Of a stretch of 24,802 nucleotides of DNA, positions 6,918 through 14,708 are shown in pieces; position 1 is the first letter of the stretch, and the number at the start of each line of letters is the position of its first letter. Position numbers and translations under genes: made by a program. Under the pieces are notes generated by a model. It worked only from the letters and a program-made list of their open reading frames with translations. It ran no database searches and was not told where the DNA came from. This stretch comes from UBA11606 sp039188975 (lineage in GTDB: Bacteria > Actinomycetota > Acidimicrobiia > Acidimicrobiales > Aldehydirespiratoraceae): contig JBCCYT010000052.1 in NCBI GenBank assembly GCA_039188975.1, positions 1 through 24,802 on the forward strand, written 5' to 3'.

Positions 6918-8159
6918 ATGGCCGAACCCTCCCAACCCGTCGGGCGTTTCGACTCGCTCCATGTCGCAGCCTTCCAACGGCTGTGGTTCGGCGGCCTGTT
7001 CGTGTTCCTCGCCATGCAGACCCAGCAGATCGCTCGATCGTGGTTGGCGTTTGAGCTCACCGGCACGAACACCGCCCTCGGCGGGGTGCTCATCGGGTTC
7101 GGCGTGTCCGGGCTGTTCGCCATCCCGGCCGGAGGAGTGATCGCCGACCGTTTCGACAAGCGCACCGTGATCGTCACGACGCAACTGGTCAATGTGGTGA
7201 CGACGCTGGCGATCGCGGCGGCGATCGAGACCGACGTGATCGCCTATTGGATGATCGTGTTTGCGTCGGTGGTCGGTGGGGCAACCATCTCCGTCTTGGC
7301 CCCGTCGAGAATCGCGATGACTGCCGAAGTGGTGGGACCCGATCAGCTAACCAACGCGGTGATGCTGTCGAACATGAGCGCTCAGGTCACTCGGGTGATC
7401 GGTCCGGCCGTGGCCGGCGTCATGATCGGCATCACCATCATCGGCGTGGTCGGCGTCTACTACCTGTCGGCGGCACTGTCGGTCGTCGCCGTCTTCTTGT
7501 CCTTGACGTTGCCGTCGTCGCCGGCCGCCCGCCGGCGGGCCACCGGGCCCCTCGAAGACCTCGCCGAAGGTGTCCGATACACCCGCGCCAACCCTGAACT
7601 GGTGCGGCTTCTCGTGGCCTCGCTGCTCATCGTGATGTTCGGGTTCGCCCATCAAGCGTTCCTGCCGTCCATCGTTGTCGACCTCTTCGACCGTGGGTCT
7701 CGCAGTCTCGGCGTGCTCACGATGGCCTCGGCCCTGGGGGCCGTCGTGACGTCGATCGTCTTGGCGAACACGCCCCGGGATCAGCTCGCTCGCCGCCAGG
7801 GGCTCGCAGGGTATGGCCTCGGCATCGCCCTGGTCGTTTTCGCAGTCATGCCGAACTTTCTCGCCGCGCTCGTCGCCCTCTTCTTCGTCGGGTGCGGCAT
7901 GGCCGGCTTCCAAGCCCTGAACGGCTCGCTGATCTTGGCGACAGCCGACATGGAGTTCCACGGGCGGGTCCAGTCCCTCATCATGTTGAGCTTCTCTGCC
8001 TTCGGTCTGGCCGCGCTTCCCTTCGGGATCATCGCCGACGCGGTTGGACTTCGTGAGACGATGGTCGCCATGGGTGTCGCGGTGTTCCTCGCTGCACTCC
8101 ACTCCAACCTGTGGCGACGCCGCCTCGACCGCCGAGCCACCAGCCCTGAGCTTCTTTGA
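6918..8159 (+). CDS. MFS transporter (EntS/MFS_3-type exporter)
   Basis: A 413-residue integral membrane protein with about 12 hydrophobic segments. The major-facilitator motif A is at residues 71-83 (AGGVIADRFDKRT), between TM2 and TM3. The segment around DQLTNAVMLSNMSAQVTRVIG is typical of the MFS_3/enterobactin-exporter-like branch, suggesting proton-driven efflux of a small molecule. The ATG at 6918 has GGAG directly abutting it, which is too close for a normal ribosome site. No better in-frame start exists nearby, so short-leader or leaderless translation is possible. The long upstream open frame is antisense to the MDMPI gene and is not real. It is followed after 22 bp by the SnoaL-like gene in the same direction. 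Confidence 0.9.
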   Translation: MAEPSQPVGRFDSLHVAAFQRLWFGGLFVFLAMQTQQIARSWLAFELTGTNTALGGVLIGFGVSGLFAIPAGGVIADRFDKRTVIVTTQLVNVVTTLAIAAAIETDVIAYWMIVFASVVGGATISVLAPSRIAMTAEVVGPDQLTNAVMLSNMSAQVTRVIGPAVAGVMIGITIIGVVGVYYLSAALSVVAVFLSLTLPSSPAARRRATGPLEDLAEGVRYTRANPELVRLLVASLLIVMFGFAHQAFLPSIVVDLFDRGSRSLGVLTMASALGAVVTSIVLANTPRDQLARRQGLAGYGLGIALVVFAVMPNFLAALVALFFVGCGMAGFQALNGSLILATADMEFHGRVQSLIMLSFSAFGLAALPFGIIADAVGLRETMVAMGVAVFLAALHSNLWRRRLDRRATSPELL

Positions 8160-8181
8160 CCCCGGCCAACCACCACGACCC

Positions 8182-8553
8182 ATGGATTCACGCGACAACG
8201 TTCTCATCCGCACCTGGCGCAAGCTCTGGATCGATGCCGACGCAACCGGTATCGAGGCGTTGGTCGCCGACCCGTACCTCCGCCACACCGCAGACGGAGA
8301 CGTCGCCATGGCGCCAGCTGACTACGGCGACCACATCGCTCGGGTCACCAGTCACCTTCGTGGCACCGATGTCGTGATCGCCGATCTGGCCACCATCGGC
8401 GACATGATCTACGCCCGGTTCACGCTCGAGGGCATCAACCTCACGACCGGCAACCCGGTTCGCATCGCATGGATCGGCCAGTACCGGACGGTCGACGGCA
8501 AGCTTGCGGAGTCATGGACCCTCCGCCAAACCGACGCATCATGGGCGTCGTGA
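8182..8553 (+). CDS. SnoaL/NTF2-like small protein
   Basis: A 123-residue protein with the SnoaL/NTF2-like cone pattern. An N-terminal helix pair (NVLIRTWRKLWIDADATGIE) is followed by a short helix and an antiparallel sheet rich in alternating hydrophobics, ending IAWIGQYRTVDGKLAESWTL. The family includes polyketide cyclases, ester hydrolases and many proteins of unknown activity, and no catalytic set is decisive here. The ATG at 8182 lacks a strong ribosome site but lies 22 bp after the MFS stop and 7 bp before the channel gene. Co-transcription is therefore likely. The frame can be opened further upstream only inside the MFS gene. Confidence 0.8.
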   Translation: MDSRDNVLIRTWRKLWIDADATGIEALVADPYLRHTADGDVAMAPADYGDHIARVTSHLRGTDVVIADLATIGDMIYARFTLEGINLTTGNPVRIAWIGQYRTVDGKLAESWTLRQTDASWAS

Positions 8554-8560
8554 TCGCCCG

Positions 8561-9589
8561 GTGGTGAAAATCCGTCCACCACGCCGGCGACGCTGGGACC
8601 CGTCGCTTGATCCGTGGCGCCGCGTGCGAGTTGGGATCGCACTGCTCGCGACGATCACCGCGATCGGTGTTGCCGGCTATTGGCTGCTCGGGCTGTCGGT
8701 GTTCGACGCGCTGTACCAGACCATCATCACGGTCACGACGGTTGGATTCGAGGAGATCGGGTCCGACACCGAGATCGACACCACCTATCGAGTTTTCACG
8801 CTCGGCCTTGCGGTGTTCGGGGTGTCGGGTGCGCTGTACACGCTGGGCGTGATGGTCGAGGCACTGGTTGAAGGCTCGTTGAATGATGGGCTTCGGCTCC
8901 GGAGGGGACAACGCATGATCGACAAGATGTCGGGACACCTCATCGTCGTTGGAGCTGGCCGCGTCGGCCGAGCGATCGTGGACTACGTCGGCCGCCACGG
9001 CGCCGACGTCGTCATCATCGACCGACGTTCGGCGGAGCACCCGGGCGGACTTTTGGTGGTCGGGGAAGCGACCGACGACGACACCTTGCGGCGGGCAGGA
9101 ATCGACCGGGCGACCACCTTGATCGCCGCCCTCGACTCAGACGCCGACAACGTCTACGTGACGCTTTCGGCCCGGGCCCTGAATCCAGACCTGCACATCG
9201 TCGCTCGAACCAACGAGCAGGCCAATGAACCAAAGTTCGTGCAGGCTGGCGCCGACCGAGTTGTCAATCCAGCGGAAATCGGTGGATCTCGCATGGGAGC
9301 GCTGGCGATGCACCCGACCCTCGCAGAGTTCCTCGACGAGGTCTTGCACGATGAAAGCCACGGGGTGACCGTCGACGAGATCCGGGTGGCTGAGCGCGGG
9401 GTCGCGATCGGTCAGACGCTCGGCGCGGTGGTCGGCGCGACGGGTCAGCCACTGATCATTGCGATCCGCGACGAACACCATGGGTATGTCGCCAATCCCG
9501 CCCCGACGACCACGGTCGTCGGGGGTTCGGTGCTGGTGGTCCTGGGTGAGCAAACCACCATCGCTCGTCTGCGGCGAGATCTCGCATAG
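8561..9589 (+). CDS. Two-TM potassium channel with RCK (TrkA-N/TrkA-C) domains
   Basis: A 342-residue MthK-type ligand-gated K+ channel. TM1 is about residues 24-45. The pore helix and selectivity filter TTVGFEE are at 59-65, a TVGF variant of the canonical TVGYGD. TM2 is about 78-104. A cytosolic RCK_N Rossmann domain begins HLIVVGAGRVG (126-136), and an RCK_C domain begins at GVTVDEIRV and ends near the C-terminus. RCK rings respond to nucleotide or divalent ligands. I place the start at GTG 8561 (a second GTG is at 8564), seven bases after the previous stop. An in-frame TTG at 8504 would overlap that gene. No good ribosome site precedes the GTGs, yet a strong one lies inside the gene before Met119 (see separate entry). 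Confidence 0.93.
   Translation: MVKIRPPRRRRWDPSLDPWRRVRVGIALLATITAIGVAGYWLLGLSVFDALYQTIITVTTVGFEEIGSDTEIDTTYRVFTLGLAVFGVSGALYTLGVMVEALVEGSLNDGLRLRRGQRMIDKMSGHLIVVGAGRVGRAIVDYVGRHGADVVIIDRRSAEHPGGLLVVGEATDDDTLRRAGIDRATTLIAALDSDADNVYVTLSARALNPDLHIVARTNEQANEPKFVQAGADRVVNPAEIGGSRMGALAMHPTLAEFLDEVLHDESHGVTVDEIRVAERGVAIGQTLGAVVGATGQPLIIAIRDEHHGYVANPAPTTTVVGGSVLVVLGEQTTIARLRRDLA
8901..8917 (+). promoter_or_regulatory. Internal ribosome-binding site and in-frame ATG of the RCK domain
   Basis: GGAGGGG at 8901-8907 is followed after seven bases by ATG at 8915-8917, in frame with the channel and corresponding to Met119. This sits at the junction between TM2 and the RCK domain. It is the strongest ribosome-binding site in the gene. 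Initiation here would give a soluble protein of about 224 residues containing only RCK_N and RCK_C. In MthK a comparable internal start is known to supply free RCK subunits for the gating ring. Use of this start is inference. Confidence 0.6.
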
Positions 9590-9677
9590 GTCGTTTGAAC
9601 CTGACCGGAGGGTGACAAAAATCACCGGAAAACGGTCCCAAACTCAACCGCTCGGGGTGCCGGTCGACGCTGAGACC

Positions 9678-9884
9678 ATGTTCTGGCTCATCGATTTCCT
9701 CATCGGCTTCACCGCGATGGTCGCCGGTTCCGCGATGTTCACGATGGCGATGATCGGCATGTGGTACGGCGTGGATCACGCAGCGTGGACCTTCCGCCGG
9801 GGCTCGCTCGCCCGCGAAGCCCAACGCGATCTGGCCAGAGCTCGAGTACGGGCTCGCCGCACCGAGCTCGAGCCCCTCAGCTGA
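9678..9884 (+). CDS. Small single-TM membrane protein, unknown function
   Basis: A 68-residue protein. Residues about 2-30 are strongly hydrophobic (WLIDFLIGFTAMVAGSAMF...), giving one membrane segment or a tight hairpin. A basic amphipathic tail rich in Arg and Ala follows (REAQRDLARARVRARR). I do not recognise a family. The ATG at 9678 has no convincing ribosome site; an in-frame GTG at 9657 would add seven residues. The gene follows the channel gene by 88 bp. Its TGA lies in the palindrome TCAGCTGA shared with the stop of the convergent surface-protein gene. Coding is supported by the hydrophobic/basic composition and the tidy junction, but it remains a modest call. Confidence 0.6.
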   Translation: MFWLIDFLIGFTAMVAGSAMFTMAMIGMWYGVDHAAWTFRRGSLAREAQRDLARARVRARRTELEPLS

Positions 9885-11133
9885 GCGGTCGCCGTTCGGG
9901 GCGACTGGCGCTCCACAACAGGTAGCCGACATCGAGCAGCACGAGCACGATGATCGCGGCCCACAGGTAGGTGCTCGGACCGGTGAAGGCGAGCTCTCCC
10001 GGAGGCGGTGACACCTGCGCGGGCGGCGAGGCGACAAATGGCGGCTGGGCCTCGTCGAAGGTGCAGGTGAGCTGCACCGGCTCGGCGAGACCGAGATCGA
10101 GCGCAGCGGAGGCAGTCGACATCCGAAACGCCACCGCATCGGAGTTTGGCGTGAACACCATGTCGGGCGCAGGGGTTCGGGCGAGAGCTGGTTGCACTGC
10201 GCCGCCCGTGTTGGCCGTGACGACAACGGACGTTGCCAGGTCGTGGGCGGAACGAGTCGGCTCATCGGTGCCCGACGCACTGATCGTGCCGCCGATGACG
10301 ACCGGGATGGAATCACCGATCTCGATGAGACCGAGATCGGTCGCATTCTCCAGCACCGATCCTGGGATCGAGACCGACCATTCCTGATCGCTCAGCGTGA
10401 TCGGGGTGCCGGCGACGGTTTCGGTCGGCAGGTTGCCGCTGGCCGTCCAGACCAGGGAGGCGAGATCATCGCTGCCCACCGCTGCGCACGTGGCCGAGAA
10501 GGAGCCACCGGAGGGAACCGTATTCGTCGGGGGAACGCTGCTCGAGGGTGGTGCGCTGGTCGTCGGGGACGCCGTGGTCGTCGGTGGCGGGTTGGTCGGG
10601 GGCGGCGCACTGGTCGTCGTGCCGTCTGGAACGGTCGTTGTCGTCACCGGGACCGTTGTCGTGGTGGTCGGCGCGATCGTGGTCGTCGTCGAAGGGGGGG
10701 CAACGGCGAAGGTCACACAAACGGAGACGACGGTGATGGAGTCGGCGACTTCGCTCGGCGAATGGGCAACCGACAGCGAGTCGGTCTCGAGGTAGCGTCC
10801 GACGGCCAGGACGTAGGTGGCGGCTTGGTCGCCATCGGGAAGGTCCGGCGTAGTCCCAACGGCGGTCGTGCCGAGCGAGATCGTCACCCGCTCACCCGGC
10901 TGGGTCTCTGCGCCTGGATGGGAGCGGTCAAAGACCGTGACGGTGACGGCATCGACCTCGCCTAGGATCGGCCCGAACGGCACCGTGACGGAATCCGGAT
11001 CGGACCCGTCGAACGCAAAGTGATGATCGAGGGTCACGCAGAGTTCAGAACTCGCAGAGGCCGGCCCTGACGTCACGGCGAACGCGGTCGCCACGAGCGT
11101 CAACACGCCAAGAGAACGCCACCATTTCGCCAC
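9877..11133 (-). CDS. Cell-wall surface protein with LAFTG sorting signal
   Basis: A 418-residue exported protein. A signal peptide (KWWRSLGVLTLVATAFAV...ASA, about 1-28) is followed by a beta-rich extracellular domain. A Thr/Pro/Ser-rich linker with TTTTVP-like repeats spans about 146-211, then a second beta-rich domain. The C-terminus is a complete sorting signal: LAFTG (381-385), a hydrophobic helix, and the basic tail RPERR. LAXTG is the motif recognised by actinobacterial class E sortases, so covalent wall attachment is likely; alternatively the helix simply anchors it. No enzymatic motif is seen. I prefer GTG at 11133 because GGGAGGT (11147-11141 on this strand) is correctly spaced for it; upstream GTGs at 11139 and 11142 lie too close. 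Function may be adhesive or structural. Confidence 0.85.
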   Translation of the reverse strand: MAKWWRSLGVLTLVATAFAVTSGPASASSELCVTLDHHFAFDGSDPDSVTVPFGPILGEVDAVTVTVFDRSHPGAETQPGERVTISLGTTAVGTTPDLPDGDQAATYVLAVGRYLETDSLSVAHSPSEVADSITVVSVCVTFAVAPPSTTTTIAPTTTTTVPVTTTTVPDGTTTSAPPPTNPPPTTTASPTTSAPPSSSVPPTNTVPSGGSFSATCAAVGSDDLASLVWTASGNLPTETVAGTPITLSDQEWSVSIPGSVLENATDLGLIEIGDSIPVVIGGTISASGTDEPTRSAHDLATSVVVTANTGGAVQPALARTPAPDMVFTPNSDAVAFRMSTASAALDLGLAEPVQLTCTFDEAQPPFVASPPAQVSPPPGELAFTGPSTYLWAAIIVLVLLDVGYLLWSASRPERRPLS

Positions 11134-11140
11134 TATCACC

Positions 11141-11147
11141 ACCTCCC
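11141..11147 (-). promoter_or_regulatory. Ribosome-binding site fixing the start of the surface-protein gene
   Basis: On the minus strand GGGAGGT lies seven bases before GTG at 11133. Two further GTG codons at 11142 and 11139 overlap or abut this site and so cannot use it. The site therefore supports the shorter product by three residues. Confidence 0.6.
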
Positions 11148-11241
11148 GTGCTCACGAGCACACCCTGCGAGCGTAGCCATCACTCTTTGTGTGTTCAACC
11201 CCGCGTTATCTCACGTAAAGCGGGCAGCACGCTGGTTGTCG

Positions 11242-12156
11242 TCAGCCCTGACCTGACCGGTTCACCCACTCGTCGATGGCCTGGCTGATGGCATCGGAGA
11301 CGTCGGTCAGGTCGATGACGGACTCGTCGGCGACGGCAAACTCCTTCGGCACACCGCTGACGTCGACCTGGGTCCGGAGGTCATGCTCACCGTCGACCCC
11401 ATCGACCTGGGGATCATCGCCAACCGCCGTTTCACCTGACTCTTCAGCGTCTCGCCGCCCCCATCGAGATGGCTCGGCGCGTGGAAGGGGTTCAGCACCG
11501 CGGTCGATCAAGAGGACACGGATCCGCTCCTCCACCTCGCGCTCGTGGGCATGAAGTTGGTCGATACCCGCGTGGCGTCGTCGGGTGGCTTCCTCGACCA
11601 CCTCTTCGACCCGCTCTTGCACGGCAGCAACGGCACTTGCGGCGGTTCGCTCGGCGTCCTCGAACGCGGCGACGGCACCCGCGACGATTCGCTGCGCTTC
11701 GGTCTCTGCGAACAGCAGACGATCGGCCGCATCCCGCTCCGCGCGCCGGATACGTTCGATCGCTTCGCGTTCGGCGGCCGCTTGCACGCTCGCTGCCTTC
11801 GCTTCCGCGTCGGCGACGATGGACAGTGCGCGGCGGTTCGCGCTCTCGATCGCATCCTGCACCTGGTCCTGAGCGGACTCCAGCTGCCCAAGTCGACGCC
11901 GGGACTGTTCGATCAGTCGCTGCGCGGCACCGAAGCGTTCGTTGGCTGCTTCGGTTCGCTCGACCAGGCTGGACCGAAGCTGCTCCAGTTCATCGAGCTC
12001 ACGGGCCCGCGCCTCGAACTCGGAGGGCCGGTTGGCGAGGCGATCAACAATGCCGTCAGCCTCAGAGAGCAGTCGCTCGAGTGCGGCACGCATCTCGTCA
12101 GCATCGTGCAACACCTCACGCTCCGTGGGGCTCATTCCCGCGTCTGAAGCCAGCAT
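11242..12156 (-). CDS. Long coiled-coil cytoplasmic protein (DivIVA/ATP-synthase-b-like composition)
   Basis: A 304-residue soluble protein with no signal peptide or TM segment. Residues about 12-215 are almost pure heptad coiled coil, rich in Ala, Glu and Arg (for example EREAIERIRRAERDAADRLL). This resembles DivIVA-like or F0 subunit-b-like scaffolds, but no diagnostic family motif is present. The last about 90 residues are acidic and low-complexity, then form a short amphipathic segment (VSDAISQAIDEWV). The start is ATG at 12156, preceded at eight bases by GAGGAGG on this strand; the frame opens 17 codons further upstream without a ribosome site. It diverges from a membrane-protein gene. 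A structural role at the envelope or division site is possible but unproven. Confidence 0.8.
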   Translation of the reverse strand: MLASDAGMSPTEREVLHDADEMRAALERLLSEADGIVDRLANRPSEFEARARELDELEQLRSSLVERTEAANERFGAAQRLIEQSRRRLGQLESAQDQVQDAIESANRRALSIVADAEAKAASVQAAAEREAIERIRRAERDAADRLLFAETEAQRIVAGAVAAFEDAERTAASAVAAVQERVEEVVEEATRRRHAGIDQLHAHEREVEERIRVLLIDRGAEPLPRAEPSRWGRRDAEESGETAVGDDPQVDGVDGEHDLRTQVDVSGVPKEFAVADESVIDLTDVSDAISQAIDEWVNRSGQG

Positions 12157-12289
12157 GCACCAGCCCTCCTCTGTCTCCACCACCGGTCGGTCGCCCGTAG
12201 CGGGCATGCGCTGTACCGTACCAACCCGATAATCCCACGTCCAGTGGCCATAAAGTGACTCTTGGTGACAGCCGGTGGTTCTCCCGTGC

Positions 12290-12311
12290 TAGATTCGCCA
12301 GCCGAGGAGGA
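12290..12311 (+). promoter_or_regulatory. -10-like element and strong ribosome site of the 12317 gene
   Basis: TAGATT at 12290-12295 fits the TAnnnT -10 pattern of high-GC actinobacteria. The -35 is unclear (GTGACA lies 19 bp upstream). GAGGAGGA at 12304-12311 is a strong ribosome site five bases before GTG 12317. The transcript leader would be very short. The 160-bp divergent gap holds no other recognisable element. Confidence 0.4.
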
Positions 12312-12316
12312 ACGCC

Positions 12317-13207
12317 GTGAGACGTCGAAGCCAGATCATCGCGGTGCTGGTCCTCACCCTCATGGGCACCACCGCAACGATGATCACCACATCCAGCGCG
12401 CAGCCGACCAGCCCCTCGATCTCGATCGTCGAGGCACGGGTGACCGGCGACGGACCGTGGACCTCCTGGCTCGGAGCTTCGGCCGAGCGGACCTTGGTAT
12501 TGACCCTTCGCAACGACGGTGGCGAACCGGTCGACGCCCCGATCACACAACTTCGGGTCGGCAAGGACACCCCCGGCAACGCGATTCCCGTGCCCCCGCT
12601 CCCACCGATTCCACCCGAGAGCCTCGCGACCTACCGAATCACGTTCTCACTCGATGCGTTTGCCTTCGGCACCCACGCCATCAGCGGCGCCATCCGCGCC
12701 GGAGACGCCGACGAGACATTCCGGGCCGAAACAACCCACATCCCGTGGCTGCTGCTGATCCTTCCCGCAGTGGTTTTGGCTCAGGTGATCTTGGTGTCGT
12801 TGCGAAATCGGACCCGCCGCTACCTCCACCGCGGCCGCCAACCCGTCGACACCACGCTCGAGGAGATCGAGCCCGGAGCCACGGCGATCAAGGCAGTGCC
12901 AACCCAAGACGACGAGCCACCTATCGGCTCAGAACCTCCCGAACCCGCGAACGCGACGGCAGACGATCCGATTCAGACCATCGTCGAGGACGAACTCGAC
13001 CGGGCTCTCAACGATCTCGGAACGGAGGCGCTCACCGAGGCGACGTTCCGTGCGGCGATCGAACATCACGCCCGAGCGGCAACCGACCGCATCAGCGAGC
13101 GACTCGAACTCTCCCGACCGGCCCAGGCGCAGCTTGCATCGCACGTCACCCGAGCGTTGCTCGAACGTGGCACCGACCACATGACGCCAACTGGCCGCAA
13201 CAACTAG
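12317..13207 (+). CDS. Bitopic membrane protein with exported beta domain and acidic cytosolic tail
   Basis: A 296-residue protein of unknown function. Residues 1-28 form a signal peptide ending near SSAQP. Residues about 34-140 look like an Ig/CARDB-type beta sandwich outside the membrane (LTLRNDGGEPVD, then a Pro-rich turn PVPPLPPIPPES). A single TM segment follows (IPWLLLILPAVVLAQVILVSL, about 142-162), then a basic stop-transfer RNRTRR. The cytoplasmic tail of about 130 residues is acidic first and then helical. GTG 12317 follows a strong GAGGAGG site. The gene is divergent from the coiled-coil gene and convergent with the HD-GYP gene, sharing a CTAG at both stops. Topology suggests linking an exported signal or structure to a cytoplasmic partner, perhaps the neighbouring coiled-coil protein; that is inference. 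Confidence 0.8.
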   Translation: MRRRSQIIAVLVLTLMGTTATMITTSSAQPTSPSISIVEARVTGDGPWTSWLGASAERTLVLTLRNDGGEPVDAPITQLRVGKDTPGNAIPVPPLPPIPPESLATYRITFSLDAFAFGTHAISGAIRAGDADETFRAETTHIPWLLLILPAVVLAQVILVSLRNRTRRYLHRGRQPVDTTLEEIEPGATAIKAVPTQDDEPPIGSEPPEPANATADDPIQTIVEDELDRALNDLGTEALTEATFRAAIEHHARAATDRISERLELSRPAQAQLASHVTRALLERGTDHMTPTGRNN

Positions 13208-14643
13208 AGGCCGGCAACCTCTGGCACACAGCCGCACCCGATCGGGTGCGTGCCCGGATCCAAGTCGGGATCGTCTCGGCCGACGGAATCCAGGGACCAA
13301 ATCGCACGATCCGTACGCTTCTCGATCACTCGTAGAAGGGCATCGACCACGGACTCGTCCCACTGCGCCCCCGCATGCTCGGACAGGATCGATCGCACCC
13401 GATCTGCGTCCATCCCCTCGCGGTAGTGACGGGTGTAGGCCATTGCGTCGTAGCTGTCGCACACCGCCACGATTCTGGCCACCATCGGAATCTCCGTACC
13501 GGACAGCCCGTCCGGGTAGCCGCGTCCGTCGACTCGTTCATGGTGGGCTCGCACCGCCAGCGCAAGGTCGGCAGTCGCCTCCGACGCGCTCACCATCTCC
13601 GCACCGATCTCGGTGTGGCGCTTCATGATCTCGAACTCGTCGTCGGTCAGCCGCCCGGGCTTTTGCAGTACCTCGTCGGGGATTTCGAGTTTGCCGACAT
13701 CGTGGAGCAAGGCGACGAGACCGGCCCGGCGAACCTCGATGGGCGCCAGGCCCAGCTCCATCGCAACATCGATCGCGAGGGCTCCGGTCCGGACCACGTG
13801 ATCCCGGGTGATCCTGTCCTTTTGCTCCAGATTCGCCACGAGGCGATGCACGACAGGACTCAACCCGATCTCGAACGCCTGCCGGGGAGCAAGCGCCGTG
13901 ATGGGTTTCATCACGGCGCTCATCGATCCCTGCCGGTGGTACACGGCGATGGCGCCGACCGTCGCCAGGAAGACACCCGTGATGTCGACGGCATGCGCCA
14001 GCCAGAAGTACGACGACCACATCGACGCACCGAGAAAGACCAACGCCGATGCACCGAGCAGGATGTAGCCGAAGGCGACGACCAGCGGCTGAGGCCGCTC
14101 GGCGATCTCCGCCAGGCGCACATGACGCCAGCCGAAGGCGACGGTCATCACAAAGGTCGCCATCCCGGCAGTGATACCGAGCGCCGATCCTGGATCCGGA
14201 AAGATGCGGGCATCCGGGTACATCAGCAACAGCGCACCCAGCCAGACGATCAGGGAACTGGCGCAGAGCAACCGGACCCGCCACCGACCCGGGCCGTACG
14301 CGACGAACTGGGCCGCGAGCGCTCCCGCCGGGATTGCGAGGAACACGGCGGTCATCGTGGCGGGATTGTCGTCGTACAGCACTCCCGGGACCGTGATGCC
14401 GTGCACGAGCGGAAGCGCCGATCCACCGAGGAAGAAGACAGCCACCACTGCGAGCTCCACCTGGTCGAGGCGATGAGCCAGGACCCCGACACCCGCAGCC
14501 GTCAGGACACACAGCGACGCGGCGATCACCACCAACCAAAAGAGGAACGTGGGGGCCACGAACTGGACATCATCCGCCCACCACGTGCATCCCACCGCCA
14601 CCGCAAAGAGCGAAGCGACCGCGAGTCCATAACCAGCGCGCAT
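13204..14643 (-). CDS. Multi-TM HD-GYP domain protein (c-di-GMP phosphodiesterase-type)
   Basis: A 479-residue sensor-like protein. The N-terminal about 235 residues form seven or eight hydrophobic segments with short loops, an uncharacterised membrane sensor module. The C-terminal HD-GYP domain retains its key residues: His282, the HD pair at 314-315 with Lys318 (LLHDVGKLEIP), His343, the HH pair at 367-368 with Asp372, and the GYP loop at 375-377 (DGRGYPDG). Asp396 is also kept (VCDSYDAM). Such domains hydrolyse cyclic di-GMP, or in some members act as dinucleotide sensors; retention of all ligands favours enzyme activity. ATG 14643 has only a weak ribosome site. It lies 65 bp downstream of the large secreted-protein gene on the same strand, with a hairpin between. 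Its tail is Cys/Gly/Pro-rich. Confidence 0.92.
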   Translation of the reverse strand: MRAGYGLAVASLFAVAVGCTWWADDVQFVAPTFLFWLVVIAASLCVLTAAGVGVLAHRLDQVELAVVAVFFLGGSALPLVHGITVPGVLYDDNPATMTAVFLAIPAGALAAQFVAYGPGRWRVRLLCASSLIVWLGALLLMYPDARIFPDPGSALGITAGMATFVMTVAFGWRHVRLAEIAERPQPLVVAFGYILLGASALVFLGASMWSSYFWLAHAVDITGVFLATVGAIAVYHRQGSMSAVMKPITALAPRQAFEIGLSPVVHRLVANLEQKDRITRDHVVRTGALAIDVAMELGLAPIEVRRAGLVALLHDVGKLEIPDEVLQKPGRLTDDEFEIMKRHTEIGAEMVSASEATADLALAVRAHHERVDGRGYPDGLSGTEIPMVARIVAVCDSYDAMAYTRHYREGMDADRVRSILSEHAGAQWDESVVDALLRVIEKRTDRAIWSLDSVGRDDPDLDPGTHPIGCGCVPEVAGL

Positions 14644-14667
14644 ACTCGCAGCTTCGGCATCGAGCGA

Positions 14668-14698
14668 ACGAACCTGAGACGGTTTGGCGAAGGTTCGT
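14668..14698 (-). terminator. Possible hairpin terminator or attenuator
   Basis: ACGAACCT (14668-14675) and AGGTTCGT (14691-14698) are perfect 8-bp inverted arms around a 15-nt loop. They lie between the stop of the large secreted-protein gene (14709) and the start of the HD-GYP gene (14643). There is no T-tract after it, so it could be a weak terminator, an mRNA-stabilising hairpin or a protein site. Confidence 0.35.
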
Positions 14699-14708
14699 CA
14701 GTCTGTGA

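Noticed and set aside
12262..13335. 357-codon open frame on + overlapping the bitopic membrane protein in another frame
   Set aside because: It lacks a ribosome site and has an Arg/His/Pro-rich composition; the frame starting at GTG 12317 has a strong site, signal peptide and TM.
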